DNA of 64,000 bases from Scleroderma bovista (taxonomy: Eukaryota; Basidiomycota; Agaricomycetes; Boletales; Sclerodermataceae). Numbering within the stretch: the first letter of the stretch is position 1; every line of letters starts with the position of its first letter. A program made the position numbers and the translations under genes. The stretch lies in contig JAYMGJ010000131.1 in the NCBI GenBank assembly GCA_037178675.1, forward strand, positions 62,001 to 126,000. The letters are read 5' to 3'. This document shows, in pieces, positions 8,885-19,799 of the stretch. The notes under the pieces were generated by a model. It was not told the origin of the DNA. It ran no database searches and saw only the letters and a program-made list of their open reading frames with translations.

Positions 8885-10851
8885 ATGGAAACTTCAGAAG
8901 GTTCTCAGTTCGTCTCCGCCTCATCCGTTCAAGAGGACGTGTCAACGGCTACGTCCCTCACTGCAGAAGAAGTCGTCGCCCAGGCCGCTGAAATAATTCA
9001 AGGCCGGATTGATGGCTTGAGAAGCACACGGGAGAAGGGTGTATGGTCGGAAGCAGTGTCAACTATCTGGGCCCAGGTGGTGCGTGGCAAATTTATCTGC
9101 AATCAATCAACTCACTGATTAGGATATGATAGCGCCGGGTCGAGAATGTCCTGCAGGAGTTACCTGCAGGATTCATTATACCGACTATCATCGTTGCTGC
9201 CGACCAGTTTATGGAGGCGCCAGAGGTGATCCTGTCGACAGGGAAGTGGCCTCACTTCCCGGACATCGTTAACGCCACGGACCACGATATCCGGGACCAT
9301 CCCTGGTTCCAACTAGGCAAGCCGCAGAAGAAGGTGGACAAGGGAAAGAGGAGAGCGGTAGAGCCGTCGGGGAACAATGCAGTGGCAGGACCATCGGGGG
9401 TAAAGGAGACAGAGGTGCAAGGCAGTCGTGGCCAAGTAGGTGAGCCCAGTGAAACTGAGGACTCACAAGCAGTGCCAGAAGGAAGCCGTGCCATCGAGGA
9501 TGATGAGGTGCCTAGGGGCCGCAGTCGCAGTCGCAAGCCGAGGAAGCGTGCCCAATCCGTCGCAACGATCAACAGCGACGGTGATGATGAAGAAGCCTCA
9601 TCGCAACCACGGCCAAAGCGACCAAGGCCAAACGTTCGCGACATGCAGACACCAGACACAGGCTATGAGTGGGTGGATGACAAGGATCGCTGCATCAAGT
9701 GCGTACAGCGAGATCGACGGTGTGCAGCGAACCCAGGCCGTGCTTGCTGGCAATGTTGCTGCAGCAAGATTGCATGCAGTATGATGACGGCAGTCAGAGC
9801 GAGGTCAAGGTCGCGTTCACAAGCACCGAGGAAACCTGCACCGCGTCGGCGTTCACCATCTGCGCCCTCAACGCTCAACCGAGGAAGGTCACAGCGTGCA
9901 AAAAGCCAACGTCAGACCCCGGCACCAGCAGCGGCCAATCCGCCCAGGAAACCAAGTAAGTCGTTCATTATTCGAACAATTTAATATTATTTCTATCGAT
10001 ATTCCATCCAGTTTTTGATGGGGTACTGATCAATACTCCAGCATGGCTAGGGAAGACATCGAGGACGGCAAGTCCATCGTCAACGGCCGCCGGCAGTGGC
10101 ACGAACCCTCCCACAACACCGGGAGACAGTACAAATACCTCCAATGTACAAGATCTCGAGGAGGAGGTTGTCCGTTTGAGGGAAAAGCAGGCCGAAACAG
10201 AACGAAAGGTGGACGAAGCAAATGACAGGTTGGCCGTCGCGCTCGGAGAAGTCGCCAGCTTACGGCAGGTGGTTGAAGCGATGCGGGAACAGCTGTTCCC
10301 AACACCATCCCACCTTCAACGTCCGGCATCGCGGCAGGCATTCGCACCGACACAGCCGGCATCTGACTCAACATGTCCCGAGGTCTCGCAGTGCGCTCAC
10401 CCCAGTCCGCCAAGCCCGTTGGCACTAGCGCCTACCACAATGCTGGAAGAAATGGCATCGTCCAACAATCCGTCCCGACATGGCTCGAGCGAGCCGCCCG
10501 GCACCCATGGTATGCAGGTTGCGCTGCGCAACAATGCCTCAAGTCTGGAGGTGGCAACTCCAGGCTTGGTCGATGAAAGGGGTGCCAGCAAGCCAACTGG
10601 TGATAGCTACGACTGGGCCCCACCAAAAGGTAAGTCTGTCAATTACCAAGCCATATGCTACTGATCACAAGATTGTGTTGTTGACAGCGATTTGTGATGA
10701 AGTGGCCGCAACCATAGAGACCGGCAATATTCCAGCAATCGAGGTCAGCCCGCCGGAAGATGGAGATGTTGGGCCGGCATCCGATATGGAGATTGGGAGT
10801 TCCGATGCCGATGCCGGGCATGATGCCGGTGTGCAAATGGAAACGGACTAA
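8885..10851 (+). CDS. Cys-cluster, basic/Ser-rich and coiled-coil protein of the TET island
   Basis: Four exons with canonical introns: 8,885-9,076, 9,133-9,955, 10,012-10,629 and 10,688-10,851, giving a 598-aa frame without a break. N-terminal third has a conserved-looking segment (GRIDGLRSTREKGVW..PAGFIIPTIIVAADQF..PWFQLG). The middle is rich in Arg/Ser/Pro with a KRPRP cluster, followed by a cysteine group C-x2-C-x6-C-x6-C-x2-C-x-C-x4-C (CIKC..CWQCCC, about 9,698-9,777), which could bind zinc and resembles fungal binuclear-cluster domains only loosely. A 55-residue coiled coil (LEEEVVRLREKQAETERKVD onward) follows, then an acidic tail. A nuclear DNA- or chromatin-binding role is inferred from composition. 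I do not recognise the family. It is the first gene of the island and reads toward the next plus-strand gene. Confidence 0.7.
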
Positions 10852-11215
10852 TTTTCTTTTATCATACCTACGTCTTTTGTACAATTTCCGCTTCCTATTC
10901 CATGTATACCATATACATCACATTGTAAAGTATATTTATGCATGTAGAGTTGTCCTTGTGAATCATTGACACAGCCTGAGAACTCTGTCAGAGACATGCC
11001 AGTAATGGTCTCAACCACAGCCATGAATGCATTGCCAATATGTCGCCGGCACATCCCAAATTTACCTGTGGAGTAACTTTTCAACGTTACTGATATACAT
11101 GAATACCAAGAGCAGGCTAGATATGTCCTACAGATGTAACTATAATTGCCATGTATGGCGGCATCAAGTATTGGAAGGAGCAACATACTTTTAATCCACT
11201 GGCACAACACAACCA

Positions 11216-11530
11216 GCAGAACATACAAGGGAGAACATACACTCGGCACTGCATCGGCACATACAATCGGCATAACCACCGGCGGCATTACATCCATGCC
11301 GCTGCAACAGTGATCAGCACTTGCATAACATTGGCACTTGCAAACCATTCGCACAAGACACTATCGGCACAGCAACATCGGCACAACATACAATCGGCAC
11401 AACATACCATCGGCACTACATACCATCGGCACTACATACCATCGGCACTACATACCATCGGCACTACATACCATCGGCACTACATACTATCGGCACTACA
11501 TACTATCGGCACATCACACTTGTGACACAG
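11216..11530 (+). repeat. CGGCA minisatellite 2 (16-nt units)
   Basis: Core array of ATCGGCACTACATACC units (about 11,386-11,512), flanked by looser copies such as ATCGGCACAACATACA from 11,240. A second thin cluster follows at 11,730-11,830. The rest of 10,852-11,956 is non-coding. Two similar 30-40-nt blocks (CCATG.ATGGCGGCAT..GTRTTG, near 11,150 and 11,655) show that the spacer was itself duplicated. Confidence 0.85.
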
Positions 11531-11956
11531 CACACTATTGGCACTATGTACATGATACTATCCCAATCTTTCGCCGGCAAATGCAAGATTTACCTTTGCA
11601 GTAATTCTTCAATGTTACCGATATACATAAATAGCAAGAGTATCTATAATTGCCATGGATGGCGGCATTAGGTGTTGATTGAGGTAACATACTGTAATCA
11701 GCACAGCATTCCATTGGAACATGCATACGGTAGACAATCGGCACACACCCCAGCGGCAGGACATACATTTGTAATACCATCAGCACTTGTATAACATCGG
11801 CACTTGCCGATACCTTTGGCACAACACACTATCAGCAAATCTTTCCAGTGGTGAGATAAATGAACTATATATGGAAACCATTATTATATAATCATTCAAT
11901 TGTGATTTCCATTCCACGTCAATTCCATCTTGTCAACTTGCATCTTTGCTACCGCT

Positions 11957-13257
11957 ATGCCACCTAAGTCTGTCAGATTTGATAGCGCAAGTCCGCGGAA
12001 ATTGAGTGAGTAATTTCTCTCCTCTGAGCTGATCTGCATGACATCGTTATCAGCCATTCCTGCACTGCCAGTGTGGCACCCGCCTCCATCCATTGTCGAT
12101 GAACGCCTGCCATCAAGCATGGACTGGATGCCACCCTCTCCCCCACGCCACGGGATGCGCACAGGTGAAACAAATGTGTCTGTGAGGAACAACGATGCAA
12201 TGTCTGGGGACAGCAACAGACAAGCAACAGCGGCAAACAATCAGTTACCGGCCCCCTCGCAATCAGCTCCGATCAACCTCCCTGGCCCCTCAGCACACGA
12301 GATGCGTGCAGCAACCCCCACGACTAGATCCCAGGCTTGGATGCCACCGTCGCCTCCAATCGCTGCCAGTTCATCCAATGTGCCGTCTACCCTCACCATT
12401 CGGTCGCAGGCATCAATGCCACCCCCGGCAGCAATGCCAGCTACCCCATCGGTTCGGCCATCATCCCAAGGCACCCAACCGCAAGCATGGATGCCACCGT
12501 CGCCATCCCCCACGATGGCCGCATGGATCCCGCCCTCTCCAGTGCACGTGCCACGTATTGGGACGTCATCCCCATCAATGCCGGCATCCTCAGTCCCGGC
12601 ATCACCGTCCAGCCCGGCATCACCATCCAGCCCGGCATCGCCATCGCTCCCGGCATCGCCATCGAGCCCGGCATCGCTATCTAGCCCGGCATCAAGCCAG
12701 CGGATTCCCACCTCCCCAATGGAGGCAGAATCATCTCCTGAGGCTGTATCTGGATCGCATGCACGATTCCGGGAACACGTGCATGCAGAGGATGGTAAGT
12801 CAGTATTACTGCAGGAATTATGTGTATTTAACAATCATCCAGTGGAATATTTTGAGATGGTGGACAGGATTAATGCATTGCATGAGCATTTGGATCCATT
12901 CCAGAGTGATGCGCTTTCATGTAAGTCTCTCTTGGGCTTCATCCATAGTATCAGTTGATCAGTTGTCATCTAGTGGCCTCTGCAAGGCAAGTTGCTACAT
13001 CCGTCCCTCCTAGGAACTTGCCCGACCTACTCCCACTCGATGCCGGCCTTGATCACCCTATGATCACGGCCTACATTCATTACGCAAACACGTTGCTCGA
13101 CACCGCCAGGTTGTGGAGATCGGAAATGTGCCGGAGAGCGATGTTGGCAAATGTGCGGGATATGTTGGCTAGGTCAGCCCGACTTGGCGAGAATGGTGAC
13201 ATAATTGAGTCCGATCACCCTGAGGATGTGGTAGTATTAGATCCCTCCAAGCTGTAG
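11957..13257 (+). CDS. Pro/Ser-rich protein of the TET island
   Basis: Four exons with clean junctions: 11,957-12,005, 12,054-12,794, 12,843-12,920 and 12,974-13,257, giving 383 aa. Starts MPPKSVRFDSASPRKL. The long second exon is low complexity, with repeated WMPPSP boxes and a run of about eight SPASPS units (12,590-12,690), so it is probably disordered. The last two exons are ordinary globular-looking sequence (VEYFEMVDRINALHEHLDPF; HPMITAYIHYANTLLDTARLW). The splice at 12,921-12,973 is chosen because only that acceptor keeps the long final frame open. Family and function not recognised. The intact splicing and lack of stops suggest it has been maintained with its neighbours. Confidence 0.65.
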
Positions 13258-13337
13258 TTTTGTTACAGTAGTGCGGCAATAAAATCTTTCGGCACAAGAC
13301 ATGGCAGATTTGACAATAGCATTATTCTACAAGTATA

Positions 13338-14982
13338 TTATTTGCGGCGTCTCTTTGGGCTGGGCGTAGGGACATCGGCATCGGGCCGCTTTGGCCGCCT
13401 TCTTTGCCGTTCCGGTTGACTAGGCCCGGCAACGGCATTGACATGTTGAGCCCTGGCAATCCGGCGTGTGCTGGCAGCCCGCTTCCCCTTGCCTCCAGAG
13501 TGTGTGGCATCATCATCCCCTGATCGACCACCCTCCATCCCATTTGTGTTGCCAATGGAATGCATAGTTAATTCACCAACTATCATTTGTCGGAATTGCT
13601 CAAATGGATATTGAAATAGGCAAACTTACATTCCACTGGCGCATCGGCTGTGTTCTTTTTAACCCGGGGCTTTGGCTTCATCGGTCCATTAGCATTGACG
13701 TTGCCGGGATCCATATGTGCTTTTTCTTATATGAGAATACGTGCCATTTCCAAGTAATTGAGACCAATACCCACCTTGCTGTTTAGGTTCGGCCGGCTGC
13801 CGTGCCATCAGTGCCGCTGATGCTCTTCGTCAAGATGGTCCCACCGGCATAACAAAACCAAGCCCCACGCACCATTTTCCTTAGCATTATGTCCATCTGA
13901 GTCATCCTCTATATATAAACTTCATATTCTGACAACAAAAATATTCAAAGGAACTGACCAGGCTGTTCAATGGGCGTTGTATGGCTTGCTGACAGGGATG
14001 TTCCAAATGTAGGAGGATCAAATGCTTGGAATACGGATGGGGCGTACCATCATCCTGGTTTGACCGGCATTGGTTTTTGTTTGTTGCACTGGACTCCCTC
14101 TCCTCTGGGGCCTCTTCTTTTATGCATGTCAATGGTTGCATAACATGGTTGAAAGATCCATACCAATTGTGCGCCGCCTCTTCCGACTGCTTGCGAGTTC
14201 CACATCTCGTGCCGCAGGTTCTTTGAACCAGTCAAAACAAGTTGATAAAAGTATTCAGAGCTAACCTTTCAGGGGCGGCTTTGCTGCACTTATCATTCCG
14301 GCCACTGAGTCCTCACAATCTGATACTGGATCTTGTAATCCACCATCCATATCTCTCCATTTGTGAAATGTCAGTACATCTTCCGGATCTGTCACTTGCC
14401 TATCGCGCCAGAATTCCAGTACCTTTGTAACTTCCTGATTTGTGAGCCGGGTCGGCTCTTTGAACTCCCAATGCCGCGGCAGGTACACAGATGAAATGTA
14501 GATACCGGTCTTTGCATGTATGGCAGCCCAAGGAACACTGGCACTTGGCTTGCCGCATGCCTTGCCTGCGGCAAGGGGTCAATTCTCCGTCTATTTACAA
14601 GGAAGAACTTACGATAATGCCATGTCACAAAGGTCCTCATAACATCCTTTCTCTCCAATGCTTGCATATCGAGGATGATCGGAATCATTGGTGTGCCATC
14701 TTCCATTGTTGGTAAAACAGTTTGCGGCCTCTTCTGCCCTTTCTTCCGGCAGAGCGTCGGTCCGGCATCTTCATCGCTATCATCGTGTTCTTCCCCTCCT
14801 ATGGCCTGCTGTGCATAGGCATCCCAGTGGTGCTTGATGTCATCCCAATCGGCAAAGGTCTTCCCTTGTCCCAATGCCGAATTAAAGTCATGCCTGTGAA
14901 TGTGAGTATACAAATACCACAAGTGAGAAGTGACATACATTCCCATCATGGGCTGACCATTCCGGCCCTTCCATGCCGCCAT
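13338..14982 (-). CDS. Basic-tailed protein of unknown function, TET island
   Basis: Several exons on the minus strand. The first clear exon (14,982-14,613, probably with a 45-nt intron starting GTATGTCACTTC) contains WDDIKHHWDAYAQQ, an acidic stretch and RPQTVLPTMEDGTPMIPIIL. The next (about 14,567-14,262) includes NQEVTKVLEFWRDRQVTDPE. Another near 13,710-13,630 reads MKPKPRVKKNTADAPVE. The last exon ends at 13,338 with a lysine/arginine-rich tail (RRRPKRPDADVPTPSPKRRRK shortened here to its ends RRRPKR and PKRRRK), which looks like a nuclear localisation signal. Middle exons are uncertain, and the 5' end may continue into 15,005-15,190, where a further short frame (EAPHAFTRTEPAEQERC) precedes it. 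That 5' region is duplicated at 15,775-15,915. Family not recognised. Confidence 0.5.
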
Positions 14983-14984
14983 CA

Positions 14985-15130
14985 CATCAAGGCTGATGCA
15001 GCTCATGCAAGCTTCTCATCATTTTCAGTGTCGACAGTCGGTTCCAACTTGATCCGCGTTGACCACCCACGGGAATAGCTGCGATCACATCTCTCTTGCT
15101 CTGCTGGTTCTGTCCGAGTGAAGGCGTGCG
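14985..15130. repeat. Duplicated block A (partner at 15,775-15,915)
   Basis: Starts GGCTGATGCA, continues GCTTCTCATCATTTTCAGTG and ends near GTCCGAGTGA; the same order is found at 15,775-15,915 in the same orientation with scattered changes and one deletion of about 14 nt. The block covers the presumed 5' end of the gene at 13,338-14,982. The two copies bracket minisatellite 3. Confidence 0.8.
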
Positions 15131-15329
15131 GTGCCTCAATGGCAATGGCATCCATGGAGTGAACATCACCAATTGCTGTGTACTCCGGCACATGTAACTG
15201 TGCGGCACATTTATCATTCCGGCAGATTCAACAGTTCGGCACAATTATAATTCTGGCAGCGTGAACTAATCTAGCATCAATCATGCTGTTGTGTAGTGGC
15301 GTGTCAGGATGCTTCTGGCAATGTGTGCC

Positions 15330-15760
15330 ACAATGATGATAGTGCCGAATTGTTGATTGTGCCGAACTGTTGACTGTGCCGGAATGATGAATGTGCTGAA
15401 TGGTTGATTGTGCCACAGGGTTGACTCTGCCACAATGTTGAGCCAGAACGGTGATTGTGCCGGAGGGTTGATTGTGCCACAGTGTTGACTCTGCCGTAAT
15501 GTTGACAGGCCAGCACAATCAATACTCCGGCACAATCAACCTTGCGGCACAGTCAACACTCCGGCAGGATCCACATCCCGGCAGTCAACAGGTCGGCACA
15601 ATCAACACTCCGTCGGCACAATCAACCATTCGGCACCATCATCAGTCCGGCCCAGTCAACACTCCGGCCCAATCAACACTCCGGCACAGTCAACACTCCG
15701 GCACAGTCAACACTCCGGCACCATTACCAGTCCGGCACAGTCATCATATGGACCACTCAT
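15330..15760. repeat. CGGCA minisatellite 3 with polarity switch
   Basis: About 25 units of roughly 16-17 nt. From 15,330 to about 15,510 they read TGCCGGAATGATGA- or TGCCGAACTGTTGAC-like; from about 15,520 to 15,760 they read in the opposite sense (CAGTCAACACTCCGGCA). The array is therefore a long imperfect inverted repeat with its centre at about 15,515. A looser TGCCGGAGTGTTGAC group continues at 15,920-16,010. No gene is seen between 15,190 and 16,209 apart from block A's copy. Confidence 0.88.
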
Positions 15761-15774
15761 CGGCGACAGTTTCT

Positions 15775-15915
15775 CCTCAAGGCTGATGCAACTCGTGTGA
15801 GCTTCTCATCATTTTCAGTGTCGACAGTAGGTTCCATCTTGATGCGTGTTGGCCGCCCCCGGGAATACTTCTTGCTCTGCCGGTCATGTCCGAGTGAGGG
15901 TGCATGGTGGGCAGT
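15775..15915. repeat. Duplicated block A, second copy
   Basis: Direct copy of 14,985-15,130 with substitutions; see that entry. On the minus strand both copies encode near-identical short peptides (STLKMMRSLHELHQP and STLKMMRSSHELHQP), which lie in a frame that is probably not used. Confidence 0.75.
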
Positions 15916-16209
15916 GCTGGAATGCCGATCCTGCCGGAGTGTTGACTATGCCTCATTGTTCGTTGTGCCGGAGTGTTGACTGTGCTGGAATGATGAATGT
16001 GCCGCCCTGTTGAATGTTTACACTTGACCAAGCCGGATCATTGTGATCATGCCGGAATCGACTTTGGGCTCGCCGAGCGGCACTACATCCCATCGGCACA
16101 ACACACGTTCGGATAGTATCTACTACAAACTACTTCCAACAAATTTGGACTACATACCATCAGAATTACATTTTAGTACAACAAACAATCATATCAGGAA
16201 GCTAATTAT

Positions 16210-17578
16210 TCAATGCTTCACCAGTGCATTGCGGACATTATCTGGCGTCACCCAATCAAGAGGCCGTGGCACCCTCAACCAATGGTGAATATTATCCCTC
16301 ATATAATACGCCAAACAGCACCTCGCTCCGTCAACCTCGTTGACGCCGTGCCGAAAGAGCCGGCCGGAAAATGCAACGACAGTGCCGGGATTGTACAATA
16401 CCTGAATCCCAAGACTGGGAATGTGCAGTGCACAATCATCATAATTACCGACACTGACTAGCATGTCATACCAATCTGCTCGAGAGTGTGGGTCCCTGTG
16501 GAGGGGGGTACTTCGATTGACAATTAGCGAGATATTGGTGAAGACAGTGGACCAATTTTCAAGTGCCGCCAGCATTCCGGGATCATGGCCGGTCGCCCAG
16601 TCATTCAAGCGTTGCATGGCAAGGTGGCCGGCATCGTATAGAGACGGATGGATAATAGAAAGAACACCTGAAAGTATGGCCGACGGAAGACATATATCCT
16701 TGCTCCATTGATAGCCGGTAGGACCGGCCAAAGCCTTGGACACCCCCGGAATGTCATTGGGGGTCTAGCAGAAGATCAAACAAGTGCATTGTCAAAAGAA
16801 GAAGGTACTCACAGAATGGCCGAGCATGTGCCGTGCCAGAGAGAATTCCAAGCACCCGAAAATATCCACGTCATCCTTGAAATACTGGTGTGTTGTACGC
16901 CATGATTGATTAGTAATACTCTCTTCCAGTGGATCTGCAAGTGAATCGATGGATGCCGCGATGTGCTCCTAGAAACAAAGGCCTCAACAGTGGACAATGA
17001 GAGTGGAATGATACCATACTTGGATGCAGGGAGCTAGAGCTCCGGGAAGATACCACAATGCAATTGTGTCACCTTCTCCCAGAATAATGGTGGGCCGGGA
17101 AAGGGTCCCAGTCAAAGAGGAAGGATGTCTACAGAGGACCCTAATCTCCTGTTGCTCATTTGTTCCGGATTGCATTGGTCCGAGGCTTTCAGACAACCTA
17201 ATCAAGTCAATGCCGCACGAAACTTCAGCGGATATCAAGCAAGGGATAATAGAACTATAAAAGAATTGGCTCACTCCGATTATGGTATGCCTGTGTGATG
17301 GTGGATACAATTTGGTTCATGGCTACAGTTGCGTCCACCGGCAGGGACAGAAGTGTTTCCGGGGTGGGGGAATTTAAGTCTGGGAATGCTTCATTCAGGA
17401 AGCGGCGCCGCATATATGATGCCATGATGTCAGACAAAGTATAGTTGGATGGCACGGCATTTGCACCGGCCATTGGAAACAGGACGACTTTTGACAATGT
17501 GGGGAGTAAAAATTTTAGTGGGGGATGTGCGGCATCCTGCGGACATCTGTTTGCAAACGGCAATGCAACACATTCCAT
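16210..17578 (-). CDS. TET/JBP-type 2-oxoglutarate/Fe(II) dioxygenase
   Basis: Four exons on the minus strand (17,578-17,275, 17,222-17,020, 16,968-16,813 and 16,764-16,210) give a continuous 405-aa protein. The last exon is a double-stranded beta-helix dioxygenase of TET/JBP type: HRD (the HxD iron ligand pair) in STPLHRDPHSRADWYDML, the Gly/Pro turn YNPGTVVAFSGRLFRHGV carrying the distal iron-binding His, and the 2-oxoglutarate-binding Arg in ARCCLAYYMRD. All expected catalytic residues are present. Known relatives oxidise 5-methylcytosine or thymine in DNA; fungal members are expanded in Agaricomycetes and often linked to KDZ transposons. Upstream exons are less conserved in appearance. 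The start at 17,578 is the first ATG of exon 1; further 5' exons cannot be excluded but would run into the promoter shared with the divergent gene at 17,749. The family call is from motif reading, and the substrate is inferred. Confidence 0.8.
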
Positions 17579-17748
17579 TCTCGGCTAGATCCACTAAACA
17601 AGGCTGATCGGCGATTGGCCGGTGCGAAACAACACATGCCCGGTTGCACAATGTGGTAATTATGCATCAGGTGACATGTGGACCGTGAGAACATTGATTA
17701 CCTGAATGTTATAAGGCTTAGGGCGAATCGGCCATCACACCATCAATC
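17579..17748. promoter_or_regulatory. Divergent promoter between dioxygenase and partner gene
   Basis: Only 170 bp separate the two start codons, so both genes probably share control elements. No clear TATA box is seen. Several GCCG/CGGC motifs occur here as elsewhere in the island. Confidence 0.45.
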
Positions 17749-18533
17749 ATGAATACCACATCCGAACTGCGCGAAACCTGCGAACTGTCCATGGTATTGC
17801 AATACGTTGGAGTCCGCTTTCGACGGATGGTGCACGCGGTTCAACAACAGCCCGAGGGGATGCTGGCCACAGCTGAATGGTATGCAAACGTACAAACGGA
17901 AGTGGTAAGTGGAGAATGATTACATTTGATTAACACACTCATGAGCCCCCAGGCAAATTTAGAACGTGTGCTTGCCGCATGCCAGGCTATGGGTGCGAAG
18001 ATGATATTGCCAATGATGGCGAGCAGGGTGCACAGAATGGTCGTACTAGAAGATCTGCCGCCGGCAAGACTGTATGCGGCAATGCGACAGTTGAACGTCT
18101 ATCATGCGAAGGCCGCCGAAGTCCAGGTTCCAAGTACGCTTCAAGTGGCAAACTCGTGGTGGGTAAATGGCCACGGCCCATGTATGGCAGGGTACAGCAC
18201 GCGGCCGCTGCGGGACATGGTATCGGAGGCAGAGGCATTCTTTCCGCCGGACCTGGTATGCTCCCTTATTCGTGTTGTGTTAGATACTAAAGCTTTTCCA
18301 AGGTTGCTGATAGAAAGGTCACCATTCTACTCACCATTGGGTATACCTCCGACGAGGCCTTGTCAAATGCATGGTACTTCTGCGACAATATGTTGCGGAG
18401 CTCGGACAATGCCCTCAAATATCATATGGAGGTGATGCAGCATTGTGCAAAAAGGATGGAGGACATTGAGATGCTAACCCGTGCACCAAATGCATTGCGG
18501 CAGAAATGGGAGGAGTCTTTGGGTGGTAGGTAA
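17749..18533 (+). CDS. 229-aa partner of the dioxygenase, unknown function
   Basis: Three exons (17,749-17,904, 17,953-18,255 and 18,303-18,533) with introns of 48 and 47 nt join without a frame break: MNTTSELRETCELSMVLQYV..NLERVLAACQAMGAKMILPM..TLQVANSWWVNGHGP..VADRKVTILLTIGYTSDE..ENDING ALRQKWEESLGGR. It looks mostly helical and globular, with no signal peptide or membrane segment and no motif I recognise. It is transcribed away from the dioxygenase gene across a 170-bp gap, so a shared role is plausible but is inference only. Confidence 0.65.
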
Positions 18534-19202
18534 ACATTGTATGAATACCTACATATATGTTCATCACAACAATAATTGGTTAATCAAATATCGGCCAAAG
18601 CGACACATGTGATATAATGTTGCCGGCCAAAGCGGCTGCAACACCCGGCCAGGTTAACAATGAGGCAGAAATCACACAGGGAACACATCGGCATGAATGG
18701 GAATAGCACATGTCTGGGTGGAGGTGTCGTCCGCATCTTCCAATACAATGGGTGCCGCAAGTTGATACCTTATGCCGGTCGTCAAGTTTGCGGCTGTGAT
18801 GGCTGTAACCAATCATGGCCGGGCGGCAGTGGTGGCCTCCACTATGACAAGTACAGCCGCGGTATCACGGCAAAAGAAAGGTATGCCACAGCAATGCGGC
18901 CAGAGAACCAGGGATAGCCGCTGCTGCCGAAGGACTGTTAGCAGCATGGCGGCCAAAGCAGCAGGGTAGCCATGGAATTGCGGCCAAGGGGCTAGAAGTA
19001 GCAGAGTAGGCCCCGCCTCCTGCAGTTCCCAAGGCACGCCGCTAAAGTGGTGTCACACAATGTGTCAAGCCCCATATGATGGTGTCCCATGATTACATAA
19101 CAGCCCCAGGTGCCGTATCATCTATAAGAGCAGGAGGCCCTGGATATAGTGTTCTCTATTCTATTATAGAGCCCAACAAATAGGAGTGAGTAGGAGGGCT
19201 GC
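18534..19202. other. Non-coding, CGGCC/GCGGC-rich spacer
   Basis: No gene is seen. The stretch is dense in GCGGCC and CGGCAA motifs (for example 18,590-18,990) and parallels the 7,130-7,285 sequence that precedes the left long direct repeat. Confidence 0.6.
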
Positions 19203-19797
19203 AGTGCCAGTGTCCCGTGCTTTGCATCAGGCCCTAAATATGGTTTGCCATTTCTGTTGGCAGGCCAGAGGAATAGTGTGTTTCGGGCTCTGATCAGGCT
19301 GTAACAACAGAGTCCCTTTCTTACCAAAGGGCCATGGAACTATTGTCCCTTGCATTCCAATGGGCTGTGCAGAGACTGTACCTTTAAGGGGTGCTAGCCA
19401 CAGGTGTGGTGTCCCATAACTCTGGGCAAGCCCTGGAGACAGCGTCATTTATAGTCAGTGCACCCAGCTCAGTCTGACAGGCAATGGCCATGGTATCCCA
19501 TAGCATTGGGCAGGCCCTAGCAGAGGTGTTATCTAGCTATGCAGGCAAACCTTGCAAGTACATTTTAAAGTGACAAGCCATGAATGGGGTGTCCCAGAGG
19601 ATTAAACAAGCCCTCAATGCGGGAACAACTATATAGTTGGGAAGGCATGTGGATAGGTGTCCCATTGAGTGCGTTGGGCCACAAAGTTGATCTCCCTGTA
19701 TACCCATTAGGCCCTAGATACTATGTCCTCTATATAGATGTATCGCCGTGCATATAGTGTTAAGTAACTACCGTTAGGCCAAGATTCGGCACGAGGA
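19203..19797 (+). repeat. Right copy of long direct repeat flanking the island
   Basis: Same orientation as 7,285-7,840, offset by about 11.92-11.96 kb. It carries the same internal series of GTGTCCCA..GGCCCT modules and, like the left copy, is followed at once by a CGGCA minisatellite. Confidence 0.7.
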
Positions 19798-19799
19798 AC

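Noticed and set aside
12241..12834. Gly/Asp-rich minus-strand frame
   Set aside because: Antisense shadow of the Pro/Ser repeat exon at 12,054-12,794.
8885..18533. KDZ transposase within the TET island
   Set aside because: No Zisupton/Kyakuja/Dileera-like stretch was found in any frame read; absence should be confirmed with profiles.
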